A DNA stretch of 19,669 nucleotides from Dehalococcoidia bacterium (GTDB taxonomy: Bacteria > Chloroflexota > Dehalococcoidia > Dehalococcoidales > Fen-1064), in assembly GCA_003153955.1 (NCBI GenBank), contig PMCB01000121.1:1-19669 (forward strand). Direction: 5' to 3'. The first letter of the stretch is position 1; each line of letters opens with the position of its first letter. The notes beneath the pieces were generated by a model that saw only the letters and a program-made list of their open reading frames with translations, had not been told where the DNA came from and ran no database searches. The translations under genes were made by a program, and so were the position numbers. Positions 1 to 8,600 of the stretch are shown here, in pieces.

Positions 1-218
1 CCGGGATTTGTATTTCCACCGGTTCTGCCTGCAGTTCAACCAGTCTCGAAGCATCCCATGTCCTGTTGGCGATCGGCCTTGATCCGGTGAAAGCGCATGG
101 TTCTTTGCGCTTTACCCTGGGCAAATGGACCACCGATGAGGAGATAGACAAGGTACTGGAAACCTTGCCTCGTATTGTCGCTAAGCTCAGGGCAATGTCG
201 CCTCTCTATAAAAACTAG
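1..218 (+). CDS. Cysteine desulfurase, IscS/NifS family, C-terminal part (5' end outside window)
   Basis: The frame is open from base 3 to the TAG at 216-218 and gives 71 residues. It contains the class I (IscS/NifS) active-site loop STGSACSS, whose catalytic cysteine is codon 10 of the fragment (bases 30-32). The typical tail follows: SLRFTLGKW, the acidic helix [10 protein letters not shown], and an ending in [10 protein letters not shown]. In this family the enzyme is PLP-dependent and moves sulfur from L-cysteine onto the loop cysteine as a persulfide, which is passed to Fe-S scaffolds or thiolation enzymes. The PLP lysine lies upstream of the window. The next gene starts 61 bases downstream on the same strand, and a tRNA thiolase follows two genes later, so a role as sulfur donor in this cluster is plausible. 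The family is certain; whether it is IscS or NifS is not. Confidence 0.93.
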   Translation, partial: GICISTGSACSSTSLEASHVLLAIGLDPVKAHGSLRFTLGKWTTDEEIDKVLETLPRIVAKLRAMSPLYKN

Positions 219-279
219 ATTATAAAAAACAAAATTCAATCGAAACTCTTTCAGTTTAGAAAAATTATTCAGAGCCGTA

Positions 280-1680
280 ATGCCAGAAATCATGACCGAT
301 CAGATACACCGGTTACCGGGTTGGCGTGCGGCCGACAAAATACCACCATACTTATTGGGAAAAAACAACTACAGGAGTACCCCTACGATACCTGACTCTT
401 ATACCAACGATAGTAAAATCGACTTGGAACAGACATTAACCGGTGTCCCATTTTATCGACATTGGAAAGTGTATGATAGAGGGCCGTCTTTTTCCTTGGA
501 AGACCGTATGTCCGAGCTCCCTGTTCTGACTAAAAGAGACCTGCGAGCCAATGTTCCCAATGGATTCGTTCACGAAAAATACAAATGTAAGGATGGATTT
601 GCTTCCGGTGAGATCGAGATGGAAAGCACAAGTGGTACGGCTGAAGATCGCGTTACTGTGGTTTGGTGCCAAAAATGGTGGGATAAATCGGAGCAGGCTG
701 CCGCCCGGCTGAACACCGCGCTAAACACTATTTTTCAAAGCCCTCATCGTGAGGCGGTCTTGACTACCCCGTTATGCTCGGGCAATATTTGCCATGTGAG
801 CGAGGCAACAATTGGGGAACGCACTATCGGTAATTTGCTTTTTCTTAATCAAACTCTGGACCCGACTGCCTGGGATAACCGGAATATCCGCCGTATGACA
901 GAAGAATTAAATATTTTTCAACCGGATATCATTGAAGCAGATCCTGCCTATCTGGCGATATTGTCTCGAGCGTGTTTAATCGCCGGTTATCCATTGTATC
1001 AACCCAAATGCATTGTCCTGACATATGAATTCCCGTCTCATATGCATTATCGTCAAATCCATCGTGCATTTCCTGGTATCCCGGTGGTGAGTTCTTATGG
1101 GTCGACTGAAACCGGACACGTTTTCACCCAATGTGAAACCGGAAGTTTCCATCAGAATGTAGTTACATGCCATGTGGACATTCAGCATTTTAACGAAGAA
1201 TTTGGTAACCCCGGTGTCGGACGCATTCTTATCTCTACCCTTGGAAATCCGTGGTTTGTTTTATTACGCTATGATGTCGGTGATCTTGCCTCTGTCAGCT
1301 CTATTGACAGGTGTCCTTGCGGCCGCTCGGAAGGCCTAAGAATAGATGGAATTGAAGGACGGTTCAGGGATATCACTTTTGATACAAAAGGTCGGATTGT
1401 CACCGTGAAACATTTGGATGATGCACTGGAATCAATTGAAGCCTTATTACAGTATAAAGTAGTGCAAACGGGCCCGCAGCACTTTTCAATGTATTACGAG
1501 GCAGAGCCGGGCACAGAGCATAGATTAGCTGATGTTTTGCCGGAAATCCTGCATATAGTGTATGGTAAAAACGCAGTGATTGAAATTTCCCGTAATTCTG
1601 GCCTCGTTCCTGAACAATCAGGTAAATTCAGGTTAGCATATACGACATGGCCACTGCGCGGCGAGGCGATTTTCAAATGA
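280..1680 (+). CDS. PaaK/CapK-family adenylate-forming ligase (phenylacetate-CoA ligase / F390 synthetase-like)
   Basis: 466 residues, near the usual 420-450 of the PaaK family (COG1541). Visible motifs in order: a P-loop-like STSGTAEDR (about residue 111), SYGSTETGH (A5 region), LRYDVGDLA (A7), the family-typical CPCGRSEGL followed by IEGRFRD, and near the C-terminus SGKFR, which carries the likely catalytic lysine. Members activate a carboxylate with ATP and usually transfer it to CoA; some, such as coenzyme F390 synthetase, adenylylate other groups. The substrate cannot be read from sequence. There are no membrane segments. No good Shine-Dalgarno precedes ATG 280; ATG 292 is an alternative. 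The stop overlaps the next gene as ATGA (1677-1680), implying translational coupling to a SufS-type desulfurase. Its place between two desulfurases and MnmA is unexpected for an aromatic-acid catabolic enzyme. Confidence 0.8.
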   Translation: MPEIMTDQIHRLPGWRAADKIPPYLLGKNNYRSTPTIPDSYTNDSKIDLEQTLTGVPFYRHWKVYDRGPSFSLEDRMSELPVLTKRDLRANVPNGFVHEKYKCKDGFASGEIEMESTSGTAEDRVTVVWCQKWWDKSEQAAARLNTALNTIFQSPHREAVLTTPLCSGNICHVSEATIGERTIGNLLFLNQTLDPTAWDNRNIRRMTEELNIFQPDIIEADPAYLAILSRACLIAGYPLYQPKCIVLTYEFPSHMHYRQIHRAFPGIPVVSSYGSTETGHVFTQCETGSFHQNVVTCHVDIQHFNEEFGNPGVGRILISTLGNPWFVLLRYDVGDLASVSSIDRCPCGRSEGLRIDGIEGRFRDITFDTKGRIVTVKHLDDALESIEALLQYKVVQTGPQHFSMYYEAEPGTEHRLADVLPEILHIVYGKNAVIEISRNSGLVPEQSGKFRLAYTTWPLRGEAIFK

Positions 1681-2894
1681 GCGATTCTCTATCTTTCACC
1701 CGCAAGGAATTTCCATTTCTCCGGCGTCAGATCGACGGAAATCAAATTATTTATTTGGATAGTGCGTCCACTGCGCCGAAACCCCAGTGTGTTATTGATG
1801 CTGTCGCTCAAGTTTACAATGATACAACAGCTAACGTTCATAGGGGCATTCATACTATTGCAGACGAAGCGACTACCGCCTATGAGAATGCACGTCGCGA
1901 AATTGCCTCTTTTTTAAACGCTTCGCCGTCGGAAATTATCTTTACTCGTAACGCCACGGAGGGCATCAATATCGTCGCTAACGGTATGAGATTGCTTCCC
2001 GATGACGAAGTGGTGCTGACTGTAGCTGAGCATCACTCTAACTATCTGCCTTGGCGCTTGCGGGCGAAGGTGGTGCCCGTCGGACTGTCTCCTGATGGTC
2101 TCCCCCTTTATCAAGATGTCGAAAGTGTCCTATCCCCGCGAACAAAATTACTGACGCTGGCGCACGTCTCGAATACCACGGGGATCATTGCACCGGTCGA
2201 ACAATGGGTTGAAAACGCCCACCGCCGCGGACATCCTGTACTTATCGATGCTTCCCAAAGTGCGAGTCATCTCCCGCTGGACGTTCGGACTATGGACTGC
2301 GACTTTCTCGTACTCTCCGGTCACAAGTTGATGGGTCCTTCGGGAACCGGTATTTTATACGGTAAGCGGGAACGACTGGCAAATCTTTCATTGTATCAAA
2401 GTGGTGGCGGGATGGTGCGTTACCACGGGGAGGCCCGTTTCGAGGTACAGGATGTGCCGCAGCGGTTTGAAGCTGGTACGCCCAATATTGAGGGCGCCAT
2501 CGGCTTGGGCGTCGCCGTGGCGTGGTTGCGCAATCTTGGAATGAGTAAAGTTCTGGCGCATTCACAATCTCTTGGAGCTCAGCTCTTCGAAGGCCTTTCA
2601 ACAATTCCGGGCATCAGAATTGTCGCCTCTTCCGCACCAATCGAAAAACGAATTGGTTTAGTCTCCTTTAATCTTGATACGCCTGGGTTCAGTCAGGATT
2701 CCCTGGCACGTCTTCTATGCGATCGGTACCAAATCCTCGTTGGCGGAGGCTATCATTGCGCTCATATTTTGCATCATCGTCTTGGATTGGACGGTACGTT
2801 GCGCATTTCCACCCAGCTGTTCAATACCCATGAAGAAATTGAAATTGTCCTTTCTGCCCTCCGCGAGCTGACCTCAGGCACGAATTGTCGCTAG
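1677..2894 (+). CDS. SufS-type (class II) cysteine desulfurase
   Basis: 405 residues from ATG 1677, matching the usual SufS/CsdA length of about 405-415. PLP-dependent aminotransferase class V fold: LDSASTAPKP near the N-terminus, ANVHRGIHTIADEAT, the FTRNATEGIN motif, EHHSNYLPWR, the LIDASQSA aspartate site and LSGHKLMGPSGTG with the PLP lysine at K217. The class II cysteine is in GGGYHCAHIL (C361), followed by LGLDGTLRIS. It should therefore be a working desulfurase that releases sulfur from cysteine as a protein persulfide. ATG 1677 is preferred because it overlaps the ligase stop and GAGG lies at 1663-1666; an in-frame ATG at 1647 would extend it by 10 residues inside the previous gene. 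No SufU or SufE partner is seen in the window. A selenocysteine lyase or other class V role cannot be excluded. Confidence 0.88.
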   Translation: MSDSLSFTRKEFPFLRRQIDGNQIIYLDSASTAPKPQCVIDAVAQVYNDTTANVHRGIHTIADEATTAYENARREIASFLNASPSEIIFTRNATEGINIVANGMRLLPDDEVVLTVAEHHSNYLPWRLRAKVVPVGLSPDGLPLYQDVESVLSPRTKLLTLAHVSNTTGIIAPVEQWVENAHRRGHPVLIDASQSASHLPLDVRTMDCDFLVLSGHKLMGPSGTGILYGKRERLANLSLYQSGGGMVRYHGEARFEVQDVPQRFEAGTPNIEGAIGLGVAVAWLRNLGMSKVLAHSQSLGAQLFEGLSTIPGIRIVASSAPIEKRIGLVSFNLDTPGFSQDSLARLLCDRYQILVGGGYHCAHILHHRLGLDGTLRISTQLFNTHEEIEIVLSALRELTSGTNCR

Positions 2895-2977
2895 CTTTGG
2901 CACTCGGTCAGGGTAGTGGGAAATATATATTGGTTATTTTACCGTGATTTGAATTATTACGTATCAAGTGAGCTCAA

Positions 2978-4093
2978 ATGGATAGCAGTTTAGTTAGGGT
3001 TGCGATGACCATGAGCGGTGGGGTGGATTCGTCTGTCGCCGCCGCTCTTTTAAAAGAACAGGGTTATGCGGTAACAGGCGTCACGATGAAAATCTGGGGC
3101 GGACAGACTACTTCTGAAATTTCTGTCCACCATGGTTGTTACGGTCCAGGGGAAGATGAAGATATCGAGGACGCCCGCCGGGTTGCTCAACAACTCGATA
3201 TCCCGTTTCATGTTTTAGATCTCACCGGCGAGTATCGTTCCGAAGTTTTGGATTATTTTTCCCGTGAGTATTTATCCGGCAGGACTGCCAATCCTTGTGT
3301 CAGATGTAATCCCATTATCAAATTCGGGGCGTTGATTGCAAAAGCACGGCAGAGCGGATTGCAATTTGATGCCATTGCCAGCGGTCATTATGCAAGGGTT
3401 GAATATGATGCCCAACAGTGCCGGTATGTCCTTAAAAAGGCAAAGGATTTAACCAAAGACCAATCCTATTTTTTGTCGTTCCTCTCACAAAAACAACTCG
3501 CGCAATTAATTTTGCCCTTAGGGGGTTATACCAAAACGGAAGTCAGAGCCATGGCAAAAAGATTCGGTTTGCACATCGCCATTAAGCCGGACAGCCAGAA
3601 TTTTGTTTGCGGGGATTATACTTCCTTAATTAAAACCGAACCCATAACGGGACCGATTCTGGATAAAGCGGGAAATTTATTGGGACAGCATCAAGGAATC
3701 CAGTTTTATACCATCGGGCAGCGCAAAGGCCTGGGGATATCGGCACCAAATCCGTTATTTGTGACCGCGCTGGACCCGACTAATAACGCGGTGGTTGTGG
3801 GTACGAAAGCGGAGCTGTTCAGAGACGAATTCATTGTTACCGATCTAAATTGGATATCAATCGCAGCCCTTGAACAGCCGCTGGAAATGAATGTGAAAAT
3901 CCGCTCTTCCCGAAAAGATTCTGCAGCAACTGTTACACCGCTTAACAACGGAGAAGTTCTGGTTATATTAAAACAGGCCCAGTCGGCTGTTACACCCGGT
4001 CAGACTGCGGTTTTTTATCAGGATAAGGTTGTTACAGGGGGCGGTATAATTAAAGAGGGCCGAACAAATACTAAAACCACCATTAGCATATAA
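2978..4093 (+). CDS. mnmA: tRNA-specific 2-thiouridylase MnmA, CxxC+C variant
   Basis: 371 residues, normal MnmA length. It makes the 2-thio group of wobble uridine 34 in Lys, Glu and Gln tRNAs by adenylating the base and adding sulfur. Seen: the PP-loop SGGVDSS (residues 13-19), the GRTANPCVRCN segment (C107 and C110), KDQSYFLSFL, SQNFVCGDY (C211), IGQRKGLGI, and a full C-terminal beta-barrel region ending SAVTPGQTAVFY...GGGIIKEG. E. coli MnmA has Asp in the NPDILC motif where this protein has C107; C110 and C211 correspond to its two catalytic cysteines, though C211 sits one position off the usual SQEIC spacing. A CxxC plus distant Cys could ligate an Fe-S cluster (inference). The gene lies 83 bases after the SufS gene on the same strand, with only a weak ribosome binding site. 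Two desulfurases upstream could supply sulfur. Confidence 0.93.
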   Translation: MDSSLVRVAMTMSGGVDSSVAAALLKEQGYAVTGVTMKIWGGQTTSEISVHHGCYGPGEDEDIEDARRVAQQLDIPFHVLDLTGEYRSEVLDYFSREYLSGRTANPCVRCNPIIKFGALIAKARQSGLQFDAIASGHYARVEYDAQQCRYVLKKAKDLTKDQSYFLSFLSQKQLAQLILPLGGYTKTEVRAMAKRFGLHIAIKPDSQNFVCGDYTSLIKTEPITGPILDKAGNLLGQHQGIQFYTIGQRKGLGISAPNPLFVTALDPTNNAVVVGTKAELFRDEFIVTDLNWISIAALEQPLEMNVKIRSSRKDSAATVTPLNNGEVLVILKQAQSAVTPGQTAVFYQDKVVTGGGIIKEGRTNTKTTISI

Positions 4094-5161
4094 ATGATAT
4101 ATGTTGAAATGAACCCATGGGGAATACTTTTTAGTATTAATTTTCGAATGGCATGAAGTCCATTTTTAAAATTATCGCCAACTAATTAAATTCAGAAAAA
4201 GGAGAAAGTCCGCAGTTAACCCAGGTAATTTGCTTTTAGACTCTAAGTTCTACCTACTGATAAAATGCTGACTAAAACAGACTTGCGGGATAATTTGCCT
4301 AACATTTTTGCCTCCTATAATTAACTAAATATCATTTTCCAAAAGACAATGTGGAAAGCGTTTATCTGCAAAAATTCACCTTTTTAAGTTTCATTATTCT
4401 CCTCCTCATTTGCCTTCGCATAACAGAACAACGGATGAGGACAACTTTTTGTTACAAGTTTTTTAAAATAAACGGAAATAATTTTGTTCCAGAACGGAAA
4501 GCATGATTTGATGTGGTTTAAGAGTTTCTTAATCTGTTGGCCTGATTTGAACAAGGGCAGCGGAAACAACATTGCCATTTTTAGATAAACCTTCCAGTCT
4601 GATTTCGTGGCCTGCCAGGGCGGGTCGCGCCAACAATGAAGATTTACTAACTGTGTCTTATAGCATGTAGTTCAAACTTCAAAAAGTAAATAGAACCATC
4701 ATTTTAGTGACATTTTGTGTGATATGATAAAGTTTATTAGTAATGTCCCTTAACGGATCAGTTATTTATGCAAAATATTCTAAATATCTCCAATACCCTT
4801 CGCTTCATCTATACAAATGAGACAATTTTTACGGTCCGCATCAAAACAGAGCAACTTGCATTCGAACTGTTGTCGTTAATCGCCCGAAATCGGCGGACGG
4901 TTTGACGCGTTGGAAATCCAGTACCTGCCCTTTTGCGAAAGACTTCTTTTGCAAACCGCCAACCTTATTCGGCTTTTCAGGCGTCAGAAACTCCTATTTT
5001 TACCCCTGACCTTTGCAAAGGCTTTTTAGCCGCCATCCACTTTATCCGTCTGGCAACAAAACCTGCACTAACTTCTACTCCGGTGTTATTTGTCAAAGCC
5101 CATGCGGTAGCCGAAAAATTGTTATTATTGGCATTAAAAGTTGTCCGCACATGGTAATAGG
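4094..5161. other. Long AT-rich stretch without an intact gene
   Basis: About 1.07 kb with no ORF that I can support as a gene. A weak hairpin with 6-bp arms AATACT/AGTATT and a TTTT loop (4123-4138), followed by AATTTTCG, could end the mnmA transcript but is poor. On the minus strand a strong AGGAGG with start ATG at 4305 opens only 20 codons (to 4243), which looks like the start of a destroyed gene. A minus-strand 64-codon ORF (4384-4578) and plus-strand ORFs at 4768-4905 and 4933-5157 resemble nothing I know. The frame 4977-5161 on the minus strand has coding-like composition and is listed with the recombinase relic. Confidence 0.5.
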
Positions 5162-5401
5162 CTATCGGTTTTTTTTGCTGCCAATCGGTTTACTGGATTT
5201 CGTCCCATGTTCTTGGGCATATTTAACCCCTTCCCTTATTCGCAGGGCATCTATATCTTTTTCAAATTGAACTATCAATGCCAAAATTAAATCCTCCAAA
5301 AACGCTGTCAAATGAAAACAATGCCCACTGATATCGTTTTCAAAAATTACCAGAATTAAATTACTTGCGGCAAATGTCGTTATACTAAAAGTATTACGAA
5401 T
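5162..5401 (-). pseudogene. Serine recombinase (resolvase/invertase) relic
   Basis: The minus strand is open for 79 codons between TAA (5402-5404) and TAG (5162-5164). The middle reads like the end of a resolvase catalytic domain and its long helix: TAFLEDLILALIVQFEKDI, then DALRIREGVKYAQEHGTK and SSKPIG. These match the family pattern of LF..il.alaqfEre, irer.reGi..Ak..G and k.GrPiG. The N-terminal part with the catalytic serine is missing and no start codon with a ribosome binding site is present, so this is a fragment. A run of eight adenines (minus sense) just before the stop is a likely frameshift point: in the next frame an open, coding-like stretch continues from about 5180 down to the TGA at 4977-4979. 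That continuation is not recognisable as the expected HTH. Confidence is good for a recombinase remnant, low for the continuation. Confidence 0.62.
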
Positions 5402-5465
5402 TTATAACATTTTCATTTTTTCACACTTTTAAATCCTAAACCGTGTTCCCATGCCCCATTTGCCC

Positions 5466-5494
5466 TTGATACAAACATTAGGCAGTGTTAAAAT
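5466..5494 (+). promoter_or_regulatory. Candidate sigma70-type promoter for the kinase operon
   Basis: TTGATA (5466-5471), a 17-base spacer, then TAAAAT (5489-5494); each hexamer matches consensus at five of six positions. It lies about 200 bases upstream of the kinase start. AT-rich DNA yields such matches by chance, so this is a candidate only. Confidence 0.4.
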
Positions 5495-5681
5495 TTGCAA
5501 CAATAAAGCCGTGAAGTAATCAATTAATTTATACCCAACTGACACCATCAATACCATCAAATAGTTTTATGATATATGCTAACACTAATGCCGAGGCAAA
5601 AACCTAAATATGGGCCTAGACTAAAATCTCACCGTAATACATCGTGCTGCAATAGTTCTTTGAGAAAAATTGTGTCCCAAT

Positions 5682-5686
5682 GGAGG
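5682..5686 (+). promoter_or_regulatory. Ribosome binding site that sets the kinase start at 5695
   Basis: GGAGG at 5682-5686 lies 8 bases before ATG 5695. An in-frame ATG at 5680 overlaps this site and has no ribosome binding site of its own, so 5695 is the better start. Confidence 0.75.
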
Positions 5687-5694
5687 CGAGATCG

Positions 5695-8600
5695 ATGAAT
5701 AAACGGGGTTTAGACAACCTTCGCCGGAAAGCAGAAGAAGATCTCTCTAATAATGACCGGAAGATCAAGGGCATGGGTAAAGCGGACCTGGCGACAATGG
5801 CTCATGAACTTGCAGTTCATCAAGCGGAACTGGAAATACAAAATGAAGAACTGCGCGAATCAAGAGCTTTGGTGGAAGAAACCAAGGAACGCTATCAGGA
5901 ATTATTTGATTTTGCGCCGGTGGGTTATTTTACGCTGGATGAACACAACAGGATTGTTGAAATTAATCTCACCGGATATCAGCTTCTTAAAGTAGATCAA
6001 GGCAAGCTGAAGAATAAAATCTTTACCCGATTTATTTCTGATGATGAAACTAACAGTTTCTACCTGCAGCGCAAAAAGGCGTTAGAGAATGAATTTGGAC
6101 GGAACTTCACCCTGAAAATGAAGAAAGCCGACGGAACATCATTCCTTGCTCAGTTGGATATCATTAAGTCCGGTGAAGGAAGATTGCGCGTTGCCATAAG
6201 TGACATCACCGAACGGAAGAAAGCTGAGGATACTCAAAAACAGAGCGAAGAAAATTATAGAACTTTGTTTAATTCAATTGACGAAGGTTTTTGTGTCATT
6301 GAGGTTGTCTTTAATTCCAAAAATAAACCCATCGATTACCGTTTTTTGGAGATTAATCCGGCGTTCGAAAAACAAACAGGGCTGCATAACGTTGAAGGGA
6401 AGTTAATGCGCAGCCTCGCGCCGGAACATGAAGAACACTGGTTCAGGATTTACGGCAGAATAGCCTTGACCGGTAAAGCTGAGCGTTTCATGAACGAAGC
6501 CAGGGCATTAAAACGCTGGTACGATGTTTACGCCTTCCGTGTGGGGACTCCGGAAAGCCGGAAAGTCGCAATACTCTTCAACGATATTACAGCGCGCAAG
6601 AAGGCCGAAGACGATTTAGCCAAAGCCAAAGATGAACTGGAGATAAAAGTTCAGGAGAGGACGGCAGAGCTCAAGGATAGTGAAGAAAAATACCATACTA
6701 TAGTAGAAACTGCCGATGAAGGCATATGGATCTGTGACACCAATGCTAAAACAACATTCGTCAATAAGAAAATGGCAGAGATGTTGGGATACAGTAATAA
6801 ATACATAATGGGTAAGACACCTTATGAATTCATGGACCAAGAAGCTAAGGATCTGGCAAAGTCTAATCTCGAACGAAGGTTAAAAGGTCATAGTGATAAA
6901 TACGAGCAAAAATATATTCGCAAAGATGGCTCGACGTTATGGGCCATCGCATCTGCCACTCCTCTAGTAGATAAGAACAATCATGTGATAGCGAGTTTGG
7001 GGATGATCACAGACATTACTGCACTTAAGCAAGCTGAAGAAGAAAACCGTGAACTACTTGAAACAGCGAATAGCATAATCATACGTTGGGATTATAACCG
7101 GAAAATCAAGTTTATCAATGATTTTGGGCTGCGCTTCTTTGGCTATTCAGCAGATGAGCTGATAGGGAACGATATAATGATTCTTGTCCCTCATGTTGAT
7201 ACCCACGGACGAGATATGGATATATTTGTGAAGGATATCATTACAAATACTCAAAACCATCCCTCTTCATCGAATGAAAATATTCGCAAGGACGGAAGTA
7301 TTGTTCAAGTCATGTGGACCAATAAAGCCATTTATGATTCTCAGGGACAAGGTAAAGAGATATTGGCAATCGGTAATGATATTACCGAACTCAAAGTATT
7401 TGAAGAGCAATTACATCAACGAGCTGAGGAACTGGAAACAGTTATGAACGTCGTTCCGGCCGCGATATGGGTAGCGCATGACCCCGCGTGTCACAATATT
7501 ACGGGTAACCAAACCGCCAATAGATTTTACGAAGCTGAAGAGGGAGAGAACGTCTCAGCAGGACCGGCTCTCGGGGAACCTGTTCCCGAACGACACTTTT
7601 TCCGCAATGGCAAGGAACTGACGGCTGAAGAGCTTCCGATGCAAGAGGCAGCTGCCCGAAACGTTGACATTGAAGGTTCGGAATTTGATGTTTTATTACC
7701 GAGTGGTAAATCACGAACACTTTGGGGTTCAGCCAGTCCCTTAAGAAATGACGATGGACAAGTTCGTGGCGTAGTAGCGGCTTTCGTGGACATTACTGAT
7801 CGAACGCGGGAACAAGAAAAATTGAAAGAGAGCGACGATCGCTTTTCCAAAGCCTTTCATTCCAGCCCGGTTGCGTTGTCCATTTCGAGAATCAATGACG
7901 GAACATTTATAGATGTAAATCAGAGTTTCTTGAATACGTACGGATACAGTCGGGAGGAGTTAATCGGGCAAAAAGCGACCGAACTTAATATTTACGATAA
8001 TCCGGGTGAGCGGAAAGAAATAGTACGTCAATTGGAGAAGCAAGGTAAACTCCTTAATTACGAGGTTACGGCCCGAACCAAAGCCGGCGCTGAAATAAAT
8101 GCCCTCACTTCCGCAGAAAAAATCGAGATAAATGGCCAAGCACACATCATCTGGACAACCATTGATATTACTGACCGCAAAAAGGCTGAAAAGGAAGTCT
8201 TTCAACTCAATCGTGAGCTTAAGGCCATTAATGAATGCGACCAGGTTATTGTTCACGCGAATGACGAGCAGACTCTTTTATCCGACGTTTGCCACATCTT
8301 GTGTACATCAGCAGGTTACCGCATGGCTTGGGTGTCTTCAGTCGAGCGCGACGAAGCCAAATCAGTGCGCCCCTTAGCTTGGTGCGGCGATGAAGAATAT
8401 ATTACCAAAGCTCGAATCACCTGGGCCGATGATGAGAGAGGGCGAGGTCCCACCGGATTAGCCGCACGTAACAATAAGACGTACTTTTTCCAGGATTTTG
8501 CCGCAGAACCCGCCGCTGCCCCATGGCGTGAAGCCGCATTGTTAAGAGGCTTTCGTTCGAGCATTGCCTTACCTTTAGCGGATGACGATGGCAAAGTTTT

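Larger units (their letters stand above)
5402..5694 (+). other. AT-rich upstream region of the sensor kinase
   Basis: 293 bases with no supported gene. It contains a promoter candidate (5466-5494) and the kinase ribosome binding site. A transcript from that promoter would have an untranslated leader of about 190 bases; no riboswitch or RNA gene is recognisable in it. Confidence 0.5.

Noticed and set aside
4123..4138. Hairpin after mnmA as a rho-independent terminator
   Set aside because: Only 6 AT-rich base pairs and no proper T-run; kept only as a remark in the intergenic entry.
4384..4578. Minus-strand 64-codon ORF
   Set aside because: Composition is typical of AT-rich non-coding DNA, no family is recognised, and the ribosome binding site is too far from the start.
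4768..5157. Plus-strand frame with one internal TGA, possibly a broken gene
   Set aside because: No recognisable similarity, and part of it is antisense to the coding-like minus-strand frame 4977-5180.
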